Shown piece by piece: positions 18,424-27,641 of a stretch of DNA of 64,000 nt. This DNA comes from Streptomyces sp. SID14436. GTDB taxonomy: Bacteria; Actinomycetota; Actinomycetes; Streptomycetales; Streptomycetaceae. The translations under genes were made by a program, and so were the position numbers. A model generated the notes under the pieces. It did no database searches. It was not told the DNA's origin and was given only the letters and a program-made list of their open reading frames with translations. The stretch is taken from positions 1-64,000 of the forward strand of contig NZ_JAAGMD010000098.1 in assembly GCF_010548465.1 (NCBI RefSeq), given 5' to 3'. Numbering within the stretch: the stretch's first letter is position 1; the number at the start of each line of letters is the position of its first letter.

Positions 18424-20109
18424 ATGACAACCCGTACGTCCAAGCGAACCCTGTACCGGCTCAGAGGTGTCGCCCCCACCGTCGAGGCGATGTTCGACGC
18501 CCTGGACGCAGGCCAGCTGGAACGGGTCCATGCGGACTTCGACATCCCCGAGAGCCTCGATGTACCGGCGGTCCTGGTCACCGGCAGCTTCGAGCAGCCC
18601 GTCGCGAGCTGGTGCGACGAGGTCTTCCGTACGACGGGGGTGGAGGTGGTGCTGCCGGTCAAGCGCTCGGCCGGACTGCTGATGCTCGCCGTCGACGGGG
18701 AGGTGTACGCCATCGGTTACGACCAGGGCTTCCGCCTGGTGCCCGAACGGCTGAAGGACCACCGCTTCGGGCTGGGCTTCGCGTCCCGCCGGGTGGACCC
18801 CGGCCGGATCCGGGACCTGGTGTCGCACACCCCGGGCGGAGGGCGCACCGACATCACCCTGGTCCCGGGCGGCGCCTCGGTGTGGAGCCTGGGCATCGTG
18901 GAGCACGCCCAGATCGTGCGCCGTCTCGGTGGCCACCTGGACGACATCCCGCTCACCATCTCCCGGAACAACCCGGCGCGGATCTCCAGCGCCGAAGGCG
19001 GTGCCGGTCTGCGTCTGCAGCTCGGTGTGGAGGGCACCGACCTGATCTCCGACATCCGTGCGATCGCCCGGGTGCTGCGCGAGGAGAAGCCGAGCCCGGA
19101 GCTGGAGTTCGTCGAGCACGTCGTGCCCGTCGGTGACCCCCTCCTCCTCACCCGCCTGGAGGCGGTCCTCGACGACCTCCTGGGCCAGGAGCCCGACGGG
19201 AGGATCCGCGTCGCCGTCCCCGCCGACCACTGGGACGACTACGAGGCCGCCCGGGCCTTCAGGGCCAGGATCAGGAGCACCGAGGTCGGCCGGTCGACCA
19301 ACGACTTCGACCTCGAGTACGTCCTCTGCCGGGCGCGGGTGCAGCGTGCGGGCAGCCGTATGACCGCGCTCCGGGAAGGAACCGTCACCCTCTACCGGCA
19401 CAGCCGCGCCGACCGGGCCGACGAGATCTGGACCTCCAGCGCCCTCCGGTGGATCGAGGCGGAGGTGTTCCTCGGCTCCCGCCGGTTCTTCCTGATGGAC
19501 GGGCACTGGTACGAGATCGACCAGGAGTACCTCAGGACGATCCGCTCGCACGTCGAACGGCTGATCACCGACACCCCGTCCGTCGACCTTCCTCCGTGGG
19601 TGCTCGGGGAGAAGGAACGCACGTACAACGAATCCGTGCCGGACCGGCGGCCCGGGTACGTCTGCTTCGATCGCGACAACGTCCGGACCGCGCTGCACCG
19701 CGGGAACGGCGTGGAGATCTGCGATCTGCTGAGCCCGGACAACGTCCTGGTCATGGTGAAGCGTGCCAAGGGCTCCGACGCACTGAGCCATCTCTTCAGC
19801 CAGGCGCTCGTCGCCGTGCAGACGCTGCGGAACTCCCCGGAAGGGAGGGAACGGTTCGCCGAGAAGGTGGCCGCGGCCCGGAAGGGGAGCGGCCTGCCGG
19901 AAGGCTTCCGGCCTTCGAAGGTCGTCTTCGGGATCCTGCTGAAGGACGGCACCGACCTCACCGCCGACACCTTGTTCCCGTTCTCGCAGGTCACCCTGGT
20001 ACAAACGGCCAGGACCCTCGAAGCGTGGGGTGTCCAGGTCGAGGTCTGCGGCATCGCCTCCACTCCGCCGGACGGCGCCTCGCCGGGCATCCGGCGGTTG
20101 GTGGCGTAA
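18424..20109 (+). CDS. TIGR04141-family sporadically distributed protein (DUF6119-like)
   Basis: 561 residues. The N terminus (RTLYRLRGV) and the later blocks DGHWYEIDQEYLRTI, YNESVPDRRPGYVCFDR, EICDLLSPDNVLVMVKRAKG and ALSHLFSQALVAVQTL match the TIGR04141 family as remembered. The family has patchy distribution and often lies among restriction genes. The biochemical role is unknown to me. The ATG at 18424 follows AAGGAGCGG. A GTG at 18367 also has a perfect AAGGAG six bases upstream and would add 19 residues. It lies 149 bp after the helical partner in the same direction, so the three genes may form one module. No membrane segments or signal peptide. Confidence 0.75.
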   Translation: MTTRTSKRTLYRLRGVAPTVEAMFDALDAGQLERVHADFDIPESLDVPAVLVTGSFEQPVASWCDEVFRTTGVEVVLPVKRSAGLLMLAVDGEVYAIGYDQGFRLVPERLKDHRFGLGFASRRVDPGRIRDLVSHTPGGGRTDITLVPGGASVWSLGIVEHAQIVRRLGGHLDDIPLTISRNNPARISSAEGGAGLRLQLGVEGTDLISDIRAIARVLREEKPSPELEFVEHVVPVGDPLLLTRLEAVLDDLLGQEPDGRIRVAVPADHWDDYEAARAFRARIRSTEVGRSTNDFDLEYVLCRARVQRAGSRMTALREGTVTLYRHSRADRADEIWTSSALRWIEAEVFLGSRRFFLMDGHWYEIDQEYLRTIRSHVERLITDTPSVDLPPWVLGEKERTYNESVPDRRPGYVCFDRDNVRTALHRGNGVEICDLLSPDNVLVMVKRAKGSDALSHLFSQALVAVQTLRNSPEGRERFAEKVAAARKGSGLPEGFRPSKVVFGILLKDGTDLTADTLFPFSQVTLVQTARTLEAWGVQVEVCGIASTPPDGASPGIRRLVA

Positions 20110-20317
20110 CCCTCGCGTGACGGTTGCTCCTCAGACCGAGCTGCATGCCATACTCCACCACGGACCACCGCACGCTGACTGTCGAGAGACGAACTGCTCC
20201 GACTCGTTAGCGCCCCGCCTATCAGCCCACCGGGCCGTCCCTACGGTGTGGGTCGGACCCCAAGCCACAAGGACACCCCTTTTGGCCGACGGACCGGACT
20301 GGGTCGCGATGTCGAGG

Positions 20318-20935
20318 CTAACGCCGCACCGGATTGCTGTTCAGCTTGCGCCGCTCCCAGCGGTTGGGGTGGCGGACGACCACGCCCGCCATGCCGCCGG
20401 ACCCGGTGAGCCGGATCAGGGGGGTGCCGGGGAGGCGGTCGGGGGTGGTGATGTCCTTCAGGCCACCGATGCCGGGGTCCAGGGCGCCGGTGTCCGCGGC
20501 CCAGCCGTCGGGGATGACGACGGTGACGCCGGCCGCCTCCCCGTACGCCTCCACCGTGACCTCGGGCAGGCGGCACTCGACCCGCGTGAAGTCCAGCTTG
20601 ACGCCGCCCAGGCCGCCGCGGGCGATCACGTGCCCGGGGACGTCCCAGCTCCCGGGGCCTCGGGACGCTCCGTGCAGGCCGCCCTTGAGTACCAGGGGTG
20701 GCTGGTCGACGGGGGACTGCGGCTTGGGGAGGTCGGCGGTCAGGACGTCCAGCTCGGCGTAGGTCTTGGCCGTCAGCGCCTGCTCCAAGCGCGCGTCCAG
20801 CTCGTCGAGGCCGATGCGCCCCTCGGCGGCCGCGTCGCGCAACTGCTCCACCACCGCTTCCCGGTCGTCGTGGGAGGCGCGGAGACCGCCCGGGGGGACG
20901 GATTGTGGCAGGTGCTCCGGGGGCTGGGCTGTCAT
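20318..20935 (-). CDS. DUF1707 protein with LiaF-like C-terminal domain
   Basis: 205 residues from the ATG at 20935; a GTG at 20941 would add two, and no clear ribosome site separates them. Residues ~15-67 (LRASHDDREAVVEQLRDAAA then GRIGLDELDARLEQAL) are the DUF1707/SHOCT-like module. The C-terminal ~100 residues (FTRVECRLPEVTVEAYGEAA then VTVVIPDGW) resemble the beta-helical cell-wall-active-antibiotic-response/LiaF C-terminal domain. Unlike many relatives, no membrane segment is visible, so it is probably cytosolic. From the context it belongs to the core clpB neighbourhood rather than the defence block. Confidence 0.82.
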   Translation of the reverse strand: MTAQPPEHLPQSVPPGGLRASHDDREAVVEQLRDAAAEGRIGLDELDARLEQALTAKTYAELDVLTADLPKPQSPVDQPPLVLKGGLHGASRGPGSWDVPGHVIARGGLGGVKLDFTRVECRLPEVTVEAYGEAAGVTVVIPDGWAADTGALDPGIGGLKDITTPDRLPGTPLIRLTGSGGMAGVVVRHPNRWERRKLNSNPVRR

Positions 20936-21148
20936 GCCCACAAGATTAGGCGGCTCCGGGCGCCCGGAGCGGGCATTCGCGGGCGGGGAGGCGAAGCCGG
21001 ACGGAGCGGAGTGGCCGCCGCGGTCCCGGCACGACAGAGCCCGGCCCCGCAGCCGGCCGGGTCGGCCGGCCTCCGGGCCGGGCTGTGCTGTGCTTGCTCC
21101 CGCGCGGCGTCCACCTGGCCGGTGCCGCCGGCCGCCGGGGGCGGCGGA

Positions 21149-21673
21149 CTACTCGTCGTCGGGCTTGTCCGCCTCGTTGATGTCCTGCTCCAGGCCGAGC
21201 TGCTCCACGAGCCACTTGTCGAACTCGATCGCGGCCCGCACCCAGCTCACCGTGGACGACACGAAGTGCTCCAGGCTGACGCCCATGCCGATGAGCATCT
21301 GCGCCTCACCGATCAGACGGACGGTGCCGTCGTCGTGGGTGTGCGTGTAGACCTTCGGCCACAGGGTCCGGCGGTTCCAGTCGTCGACGGACTCGAGCAG
21401 CTGGGGCTTCTCGTCGATCTGGTGCGGGCGGTCGTAGAACGTCCGCACGGAGAAGATCTGCTGGTCCTCCTCACCGCGGAACATGAAGTAGGTACGGAAC
21501 TGCTCCCACGGCGCCGCGAGGTCACCCTCGTCGTCGACGACGTACTTCAGCTCCATCTGGTCGAGGAGCTGCTTCACGAGGTCCTGATCCGGGACGACGG
21601 GGCCCGCCGGTCCTTGGGGCTGCGGCTCGGGCTGGCCCCCGAAACTTGGAATCGAGGACGGGTCGATGCTCAC
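21149..21673 (-). CDS. YbjN-domain protein
   Basis: 174 residues from a GTG at 21673 (VSIDPSSIPSFGGQ...) with AAGGGA eight bases upstream. The longer frame to 21838 starts in Arg/Pro-rich sequence and is unlikely to be coding. After a Pro/Gln-rich start, the domain LVKQLLDQMELKYVVDDEGD continues through an aromatic core (QFRTYFMFRGEEDQQIF) and ends in an acidic tail. The YbjN fold resembles type III secretion chaperones, and in actinobacteria its role is unknown. It is transcribed in the same direction as clpB but lies downstream of it. Confidence 0.85.
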   Translation of the reverse strand: MSIDPSSIPSFGGQPEPQPQGPAGPVVPDQDLVKQLLDQMELKYVVDDEGDLAAPWEQFRTYFMFRGEEDQQIFSVRTFYDRPHQIDEKPQLLESVDDWNRRTLWPKVYTHTHDDGTVRLIGEAQMLIGMGVSLEHFVSSTVSWVRAAIEFDKWLVEQLGLEQDINEADKPDDE

Positions 21674-21928
21674 CGTGATTTTCCCTTCGTACGGATCCCG
21701 CCATCCTCTCCCATGCGGGGAGGGGCGTGGCAAGCCCCGACGGGGCCTGTCAGCCCTCGGCTGACTCGATCCGGTCAATGATCCGGTCTGTGGTCCTGCC
21801 GGGGCCCGGGTACCCCCTGAGGGGAGCACCCACCGCACACGGGAACACAGGGCCGGAAACGGGTCGGGCCGGGCCCTGCGGCGGGTGCCGCCGCGGGGCC
21901 CGGCCCGGTGTCCCGGGCGGCCCGGTGC

Positions 21929-24526
21929 CTACAGGGTCTTGCCGGTGGCGGGGCCCACGATGAGCTCGTCGCCGAAGCGGTCGACGCGCACCGTGTCGCC
22001 GTCCCGGATCTCGCCGGAGAGGATCTCCTTCGCGAGCCGGTCCCCGATCGTGGTCTGGACCAGCCGGCGCAGCGGCCGGGCGCCGTAGGCCGGATCGTTG
22101 CCCTCGTCGGCCAGCCAGGCGAGTGCCTCGTCGGTGACGTCGAGGGTGAGCCGGCGCTCGGCGAGCCGCCGGGCCAGCCGGTCGATCTGGAGGGCGGCGA
22201 TCCGCTCCAGCTCGGGCTTGGTCAGCGCCGAGAAGACCACCAGGTCGTCGAGGCGGTTGAGGAACTCCGGCTTGAAGGAGGCCCTCACCACCTCCAGCAC
22301 CTGCTCCTTCTTCTCCGTCTCGCTGGTCAGCGGGTCCACCAGGAACTGGCTGCCCAGGTTGGAGGTCAGCACCAGGATGGTGTTGCGGAAGTCGACGGTG
22401 CGGCCCTGGCCGTCGGTGAGGCGGCCGTCGTCCAGCACCTGGAGCAGGATGTCGAAGACCTCCGGGTGGGCCTTCTCCACCTCGTCCAGCAGCACCACGC
22501 TGTACGGGCGGCGCCGCACGGCCTCGGTGAGCTGGCCGCCCTCCTCGTAGCCGACGTAGCCGGGCGGGGCGCCGACCAGCCGGGCCACGCTGTGCTTCTC
22601 GCTGTACTCGGACATGTCGACGCGGACCATGGCCCGCTCGTCGTCGAAGAGGAAGTCGGCGAGCGCCTTGGCCAGTTCGGTCTTGCCGACACCGGTCGGG
22701 CCGAGGAACAGGAAGGAACCGGTGGGGCGGTCGGGGTCGGCGACCCCGGCCCGGGAGCGCCGGACCGCGTCCGACACCGCCCGCACGGCCTCGGTCTGGC
22801 CGATGAGGCGCTTGCCGAGCTCGTCCTCCATGCGCAGCAGCTTCTGCGTCTCGCCCTCCAGCAGCCGCCCGGCGGGGATGCCGGTCCAGGAGGCGACGAC
22901 GTCGGCGATGTCGTCGGAGCCGACCTCCTCCTTGACCATGGTGTCCCGGGCGACCTCCTCCTCGGCCTCCGAGGCGGCCTCCAGGTCGCGTTCCAGGGAG
23001 GGGATCTCGCCGTAGAGCAGCTTGGAGGCGGTGTCGAAGTCGCCGTCGCGCTGGGCCCGTTCGGCCTGGCCGCGCAGCTCGTCCAGCTTCTCCTTCAGCT
23101 CACCGACCCGGTTGAGGGACTGCTTCTCCTTCTCCCAGCGGGCGGTGAGGCCCCGCAGCTCCTCCTCCTTGTCGGCGAGGTCGCGGCGCAGCTTCTCCAG
23201 GCGTTCCCGGGAGGCCGGGTCGGTCTCCTTGCCGATGGCCAGCTCCTCCATCTTCAGCCGGTCGACGGAGCGCTGGAGTTCGTCGATCTCGAGGGGCGAG
23301 GAGTCGATCTCCATGCGCAGCCGGGACGCGGCCTCGTCGACGAGGTCGATGGCCTTGTCGGGCAGGAAGCGGGAGGTGATGTAGCGGTCGGAGAGGGTCG
23401 CGGCGGCGACCAGGGCGCTGTCGGCGATCTGCACCTTGTGGTGCGCCTCGTAGCGTCCCTTGAGGCCGCGCAGGATCGCGATGGAGTCCTCGACGGACGG
23501 CTCGGCGACCAGCACCTGCTGGAAGCGCCGCTCCAGCGCCGGGTCCTTCTCGATCCGCTCGCGGTACTCGTCCAGGGTGGTGGCGCCGACCATGCGCAGC
23601 TCGCCGCGGGCCAGCATCGGCTTCAGCATGTTGCCCGCGTCCATCGCGGAGTCGCCGCCGGCGCCCGCGCCGACGACGGTGTGCAGCTCGTCGATGAAGG
23701 TGACGACCTGCCCGTCGGACTCCTTGATCTCCGCCAGGACGGTCTTCAGCCGCTCCTCGAACTCGCCCCGGTACTTGGCCCCGGCGACCATGGCCCCGAG
23801 GTCGAGCGCGACCAGCCGCTTGTCCTTCAGCGACTCGGGGACGTCGCCCTTGACGATCCGCTGGGCGAGCCCCTCGACGACGGCGGTCTTGCCGACGCCG
23901 GGCTCACCGATGAGGACGGGGTTGTTCTTGGTGCGCCGGGACAGCACCTGCACGACGCGCCGGATCTCCTGGTCGCGTCCGATGACCGGATCGAGCCTGC
24001 CCTCCCGGGCGGCGGCGGTGAGGTCGGTGCCGAACTTCTCCAGCGCCTTGTACTGGCCCTCGGGGTCGGCGGTGGTCACCCGGCGGGATCCCCGCGTCCG
24101 CTGGAAGGCCTCCTGCAGCTTGTTCGCCGTGGCGCCCTGCTGGGACAGCACCTCACCGGCGGCCCCGCCCTTGGCGGCGATGCCGATCAGCAGGTGCTCG
24201 GTGGACAGGTACTCGTCGCCGAGGTCGCGGGCGCGGGCCTGGGCGTCGGCGATGACGGCGAGCAGCTCGCGGTTGGGCTGGGGCGGGGCGACCGTGGACC
24301 CGGTGACGCTCGGCAGGCCGGCGAGGACGCGCTCGGCCCCGGAGCGCACGGCCGCCTGGTCGGCTTCGACCGCGGCGAGCAGGTCCGTGATGTTCTCGTT
24401 GTCCTGCCCCTGGAGCAGCGCGAGCAGCAGGTGGGCGGGGGTGAGGTCGGGGTGTCCCTCGGTCACGGCGCGGTTGCCGGCGGCGTTGATCGCGTCCCGG
24501 CTCCGGTTGGTCAGCTCGGCGTCCAC
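21929..24526 (-). CDS. clpB: ATP-dependent disaggregase ClpB
   Basis: 865 residues, typical for ClpB. It has the N domain ([20 protein letters not shown]), the first AAA domain with GEPGVGKT near 205-212, the long coiled-coil middle domain (about 400-520, Glu/Arg/Leu-rich), the second AAA domain with GPTGVGKT near 605-612 and the sensor/C-terminal domain. ClpB pulls aggregated proteins through its hexamer together with DnaK/DnaJ/GrpE, whose genes lie 6 kb away. GTG at 24526 follows AAGGAGGAG. A perfect HAIR operator lies 69 bp upstream, so HspR repression released by heat stress is expected, as known in Streptomyces. Confidence 0.97.
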   Translation of the reverse strand: MDAELTNRSRDAINAAGNRAVTEGHPDLTPAHLLLALLQGQDNENITDLLAAVEADQAAVRSGAERVLAGLPSVTGSTVAPPQPNRELLAVIADAQARARDLGDEYLSTEHLLIGIAAKGGAAGEVLSQQGATANKLQEAFQRTRGSRRVTTADPEGQYKALEKFGTDLTAAAREGRLDPVIGRDQEIRRVVQVLSRRTKNNPVLIGEPGVGKTAVVEGLAQRIVKGDVPESLKDKRLVALDLGAMVAGAKYRGEFEERLKTVLAEIKESDGQVVTFIDELHTVVGAGAGGDSAMDAGNMLKPMLARGELRMVGATTLDEYRERIEKDPALERRFQQVLVAEPSVEDSIAILRGLKGRYEAHHKVQIADSALVAAATLSDRYITSRFLPDKAIDLVDEAASRLRMEIDSSPLEIDELQRSVDRLKMEELAIGKETDPASRERLEKLRRDLADKEEELRGLTARWEKEKQSLNRVGELKEKLDELRGQAERAQRDGDFDTASKLLYGEIPSLERDLEAASEAEEEVARDTMVKEEVGSDDIADVVASWTGIPAGRLLEGETQKLLRMEDELGKRLIGQTEAVRAVSDAVRRSRAGVADPDRPTGSFLFLGPTGVGKTELAKALADFLFDDERAMVRVDMSEYSEKHSVARLVGAPPGYVGYEEGGQLTEAVRRRPYSVVLLDEVEKAHPEVFDILLQVLDDGRLTDGQGRTVDFRNTILVLTSNLGSQFLVDPLTSETEKKEQVLEVVRASFKPEFLNRLDDLVVFSALTKPELERIAALQIDRLARRLAERRLTLDVTDEALAWLADEGNDPAYGARPLRRLVQTTIGDRLAKEILSGEIRDGDTVRVDRFGDELIVGPATGKTL

Positions 24527-24594
24527 GTGTCCGTTCTCCTCCTTGCGGTGACCCTTCAGCGGCCTTCGTGGCTGACTCGGTCAACGTACATAAA

Positions 24595-24615
24595 CTTGAG
24601 TCTATTCCACTCAAG
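24595..24615. promoter_or_regulatory. HAIR operator (HspR site) of clpB
   Basis: CTTGAGT-N7-ACTCAAG, an exact match to the HspR-associated inverted repeat, 69 bp before the clpB start. The same sequence and spacing occur before dnaK at 34783. HspR, probably with DnaK as co-repressor, is expected to bind here. Confidence 0.95.
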
Positions 24616-24984
24616 GCCAGAACGAGGAGCGCATCGGGCGAGTTCCCGGCGCGCACGACACCATGACCGCCCCCAGCGGGGCACCCCCGCCTCTTCTTAC
24701 GGTGCCGGGGGCCGGGCGACTCGACGCACCGGGGGCCGCACAACCACTCGCCGGGCACCAGGCAAACACGAGGACCCGGCGCGCGCAGGGCGGCCGGGTC
24801 GCACGGGGTGTCGGGCAGGGCGGACGGCGGCCGCACGGACGGCCGATCGGTTCCGGCCATCGGGCGGGCCGCCCGATAGCCCCACATGTCCGCCCAAACT
24901 GCAGCGGCGTCACCGTGTTCAGGTCACGGTGACGCCGCTGCGGGGGGAAGCACCTGAGCGATCTTTTACGACGGGGGAATCGCG
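24616..24984. other. Intergenic region with one large hairpin, no gene
   Basis: Between the clpB HAIR site and the Rieske-like gene I see no open frame with coding character. The only structure is the 17-bp hairpin at 24901-24941. Confidence 0.6.
24901..24941. terminator. 17-bp perfect hairpin downstream of the Rieske-like gene
   Basis: Stem GCAGCGGCGTCACCGTG paired with CACGGTGACGCCGCTGC over a 7-base loop, 44 bases beyond the stop of the minus-strand gene at 24985. It is a strong GC stem without an obvious U-tract, as is common in Streptomyces. Confidence 0.65.
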
Positions 24985-25320
24985 TCAGGCACTGCGGGGG
25001 GTGGCCGAGATGGTCCGGGTCACGGGGGAGTCGGACTCCACCCGCTGGTGGTCCCGCTGGTCCAGGTTCACAAAGATCATTCCGTACCGGATGGCACACC
25101 GCACGGGCTGGGGTGCGCCCCGGGGGCGGCGCAGACACCGGTACGCCCGTACGTCACCGTCCTCGTCCCGCGTGACCACCACCGGTTCGCCGAACACCGT
25201 CACCATCAACGAGTCACCGCTGTGGGGGATGGCGGTGACCAGGTCGATGAAGTGCCAGCCGGACCGGTAGGCGGTGGCCATCTCCCTGCGGAAGGAGCGG
25301 TCGTCGGGTGGAGTGGTCAC
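24985..25320 (-). CDS. Degenerate Rieske-like small protein
   Basis: 111 residues from a GTG at 25320 with GGGAG seven bases upstream. The order GWHFIDLVTAIPHSGDSLMV, FGEPVVVTRDEDGDVRAYRC, LRRPRGAPQPV and YGMIFVNLDQ follows the N-terminal Rieske domain of ring-hydroxylating oxygenases. The iron-sulphur ligands (C-x-H and C-x2-H) and about 30 residues around them are absent. It is probably a shortened relic or a repurposed fold with no cluster. It starts one base after the stop of the small exported protein, so the two are co-translated. Confidence 0.65.
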   Translation of the reverse strand: MTTPPDDRSFRREMATAYRSGWHFIDLVTAIPHSGDSLMVTVFGEPVVVTRDEDGDVRAYRCLRRPRGAPQPVRCAIRYGMIFVNLDQRDHQRVESDSPVTRTISATPRSA

Positions 25321-25321
25321 G

Positions 25322-25531
25322 TCAGCTCCCGGCTCCGTCGAACGACGGCACGATCGGTTGGGGCGCCGGCCACGCACTGTCCGCCGGCTGCATCTCACTC
25401 GTCACCCTGGCGGGCCAAGCGCTGTCAGCCTGCACATCACCGCTCGACTCGGACAGGCCGACCAGAATTCCGACGGCCATGACGGCGGAGAAGGCGGCGA
25501 CAAGCACCGAGCGAAGCATTCTGTTACGCAT
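25322..25531 (-). CDS. Small secreted or membrane-anchored protein
   Basis: 69 residues from an ATG at 25531 (MRNRMLRSVLVAAFSAVMAV...). The frame is open to a GTG at 25549. The N-terminal Arg-rich patch and hydrophobic stretch look like a signal peptide, with possible cleavage near VQADSAWP. The mature part is short and carries DSAWPA twice (DSAWPARV and DSAWPAPQ). The stop is followed after one base by the GTG of the Rieske-like gene, which supports a real two-gene operon. The function is unknown. Confidence 0.55.
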   Translation of the reverse strand: MRNRMLRSVLVAAFSAVMAVGILVGLSESSGDVQADSAWPARVTSEMQPADSAWPAPQPIVPSFDGAGS

Positions 25532-25662
25532 AGTCGGCTTCGTCCTCACTTGAAGGTCCCCTCTTCCCCCGTCGCATACGACGATGGCTCATTCGGGCAC
25601 GTTATGGCCACAGGATCGATGCATCATGTTCCTGCACGTTCAGGACCCTGGGGGGTGGAGAT

Positions 25663-26655
25663 TTGCCAACGAATCAGACCAATGAGACACATCCCCATGC
25701 GGTGACGGAGTTGTGCAAGGAGGGGGCGCGACTGTACACCGCTGCACTGCGTGCCGGACGCATAGCCCGTGCGGATGTCCAGGCGGCTCCTTGCCTCATC
25801 GAGTTCGCCCTCCTCCACCCCGATGCGGACGATCCGGACTGGCTGCTGCCCGTTCCGCCGGCCATCGTCCTGGCCCAGCGGCTCAACCCGCTGGAGTACG
25901 AAATCGCCGAGCGCCGACGCCAGTCACTGCACCTGTCGGAGACCTTCGCCCCGTTCATGGCACTCAGTGCCCAGGCAGCGACGCCCAGCGACTCCATCAC
26001 GGTCCTCGAAGGCGGTCAGCGCATCAACGCTGCACTCAACCTGGCCACGGCGGAGTGCCAGACCGAAATGCTCACGGTCCAGCCGAGTGGCAACCGGCCG
26101 GAACGCAGCCTGATCCAGGGGCTGGAGCGGGACCGGCCCCTCATCGAACGCGGTGTGCGCATCAGAACGCTGTATCAGCACACCGCGCGATACAGCCCCG
26201 AGAAGCTCGCCTACGCAGAGAAACTCTCCGACGGCAAGGTCGAGCACCGGACGATCGACGAACTCGTCGAGCGTCTCATCATCTGCGACGAGACCGTGGC
26301 CTTCATCCCCAGCCGCGACGACCAGCAGGTCGCCCTCGAACTGCGCAATCCCGGCCTCGTGCGCTATCTGCGCAAGGTGTTCGAGTTCATGTGGAGCCGC
26401 GCGGTACCCCTCAGCGTCGGCGCCCCCTACGAGACGGCACCCGACGGCATCACCGAGATCCAGCACTCCATCGCCAAGCTCCTCGTGGAAGGACACGTGG
26501 ACGAGGCGATCGCACGGCGGCTCGGCATGAACGTCCGCACCTGCCGCGCCCACATAGCGAAGCTGGCGTCCGCCCTCGGCAGCGGCAGCCGGGCCCAACT
26601 CGGCTACCTGATCGCCCAGTCGGGAATCCTCAACCAGGAGGCCACGGTCAAGTGA
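25663..26655 (+). CDS. LuxR-type HTH regulator with TrmB/PLD-like sensor domain (paralogue 1)
   Basis: 330 residues if a TTG at 25663 is used, with GGTGGAG just upstream; an in-frame GTG at 25702 has no ribosome site. The N-terminal ~90 residues are an all-helical module (CKEGARLYTAALRAGRIARA). The middle (SITVLEGGQRINAALNLATA, EMLTVQPSG, RGVRIRTLYQHTARYS) resembles the PLD-like effector domain of TrmB-type regulators. The C terminus is a LuxR-type HTH (LLVEGHVDEAIARRLGMNVR, then TCRAHIAKLASALG). It overlaps the next paralogue by GTGA. No receiver domain. The ligand is unknown. Confidence 0.83.
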   Translation: MPTNQTNETHPHAVTELCKEGARLYTAALRAGRIARADVQAAPCLIEFALLHPDADDPDWLLPVPPAIVLAQRLNPLEYEIAERRRQSLHLSETFAPFMALSAQAATPSDSITVLEGGQRINAALNLATAECQTEMLTVQPSGNRPERSLIQGLERDRPLIERGVRIRTLYQHTARYSPEKLAYAEKLSDGKVEHRTIDELVERLIICDETVAFIPSRDDQQVALELRNPGLVRYLRKVFEFMWSRAVPLSVGAPYETAPDGITEIQHSIAKLLVEGHVDEAIARRLGMNVRTCRAHIAKLASALGSGSRAQLGYLIAQSGILNQEATVK

Positions 26656-27641
26656 CACCGCCGCCGCACACCGAGCACGGGCCGGGTGAACTCTGCCCGG
26701 CGGGTACGGCACTCTACGAACGCGCCCTGCGCGAGGGCCAGGTGACCGCCGCGGAGGCCCGGGAGGCGCCGTGTCTCGTGGACTCCGGCCTCCTGCACCC
26801 GGCCGTCGACGACCTGGAACGCCTCCAGCCGGTCGCCCCCGCGGTGGCCCTGCAGCGGCTGCTGCGCGTCTCTGCGGAGCGCCTCGCGCAGGTACGCCGA
26901 CAGGAAGAACAACTGGCCCACACCTTCGAGCCGCTGCTGCGCCTCGACGACAGCGGCGCCGCACCCGCCGACCCACCGACCCTCCGGGTGCTCAGCGGGA
27001 CGACGCGGATCAACGAGGCCATCACGGAAGCCATGAACGAGGCGCGCCACGAAGTGCTCACCGTGCAGCCGCGCGCGGGCCTGACCGGCCGCCGGGGCGA
27101 GATAGCCGACGTCGTCTCGTTCGCCCGGGACCAGAGCCTCCTGGACCGCGGCGGCCGCATCCGCACCCTGTACCAGGCCACGGTCCGCCACTTTCCCATC
27201 GTGACGGCCCGCCACGAGCGGCTGCAGGGCGACGTCGAGGTCCGCGCACTGGACGAGGTCATGGACCGCCTCATCCTCATCGACCGGGAGGTCGCGTTCC
27301 TCCCCGCCGACAAGGACGGCTCCGTGGCCATCGAGATCCGGCACCCGGCGATCGTCACCTACCTCTGCACCGCCTTCGACCGCTTCTGGCGGCTGGCCCC
27401 ACCGATGTACCTGAGGACCGCCGACCTGCGCAGCGTCAACGGCGTCACCCCCCGCCAGCGCGCCATCGCCCAACTCCTCACCGAGGGCCACACCGACGCC
27501 GTCATCGCCGAGCGCCTCGGCATGAACATCCGTACCGCCCGCGTCCACATCGCCAAGCTGGCCGCGACCCTGGGCAGCAGCAGCCGGGCGCAGCTCGGCT
27601 ACCTCATCGCACGCTCGGGGATCCTTGACCCGGAAGCGTGA
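26652..27641 (+). CDS. LuxR-type HTH regulator with TrmB/PLD-like sensor domain (paralogue 2)
   Basis: 329 residues; GTG start within GTGA overlapping paralogue 1. It repeats the same three-part plan: CPAGTALYERALREGQVTAA, then LRVLSGTTRINEAITEAMNE and EVLTVQPRAG, then the HTH LLTEGHTDAVIAERLGMNIR. Spacing and motif order match paralogue 1 throughout, so the pair arose by tandem duplication and then diverged. Its 3' end overlaps the convergent third paralogue by 38 bp. It probably acts as a dimer, possibly with paralogue 1. Confidence 0.85.
   Translation: MTPPPHTEHGPGELCPAGTALYERALREGQVTAAEAREAPCLVDSGLLHPAVDDLERLQPVAPAVALQRLLRVSAERLAQVRRQEEQLAHTFEPLLRLDDSGAAPADPPTLRVLSGTTRINEAITEAMNEARHEVLTVQPRAGLTGRRGEIADVVSFARDQSLLDRGGRIRTLYQATVRHFPIVTARHERLQGDVEVRALDEVMDRLILIDREVAFLPADKDGSVAIEIRHPAIVTYLCTAFDRFWRLAPPMYLRTADLRSVNGVTPRQRAIAQLLTEGHTDAVIAERLGMNIRTARVHIAKLAATLGSSSRAQLGYLIARSGILDPEA

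Noticed and set aside
25713-26651. Long plus-strand frame leading into the second LuxR-type gene
   Set aside because: The part before 26652 is a shadow of paralogue 1 in another frame; the real start is the GTG in the GTGA overlap.
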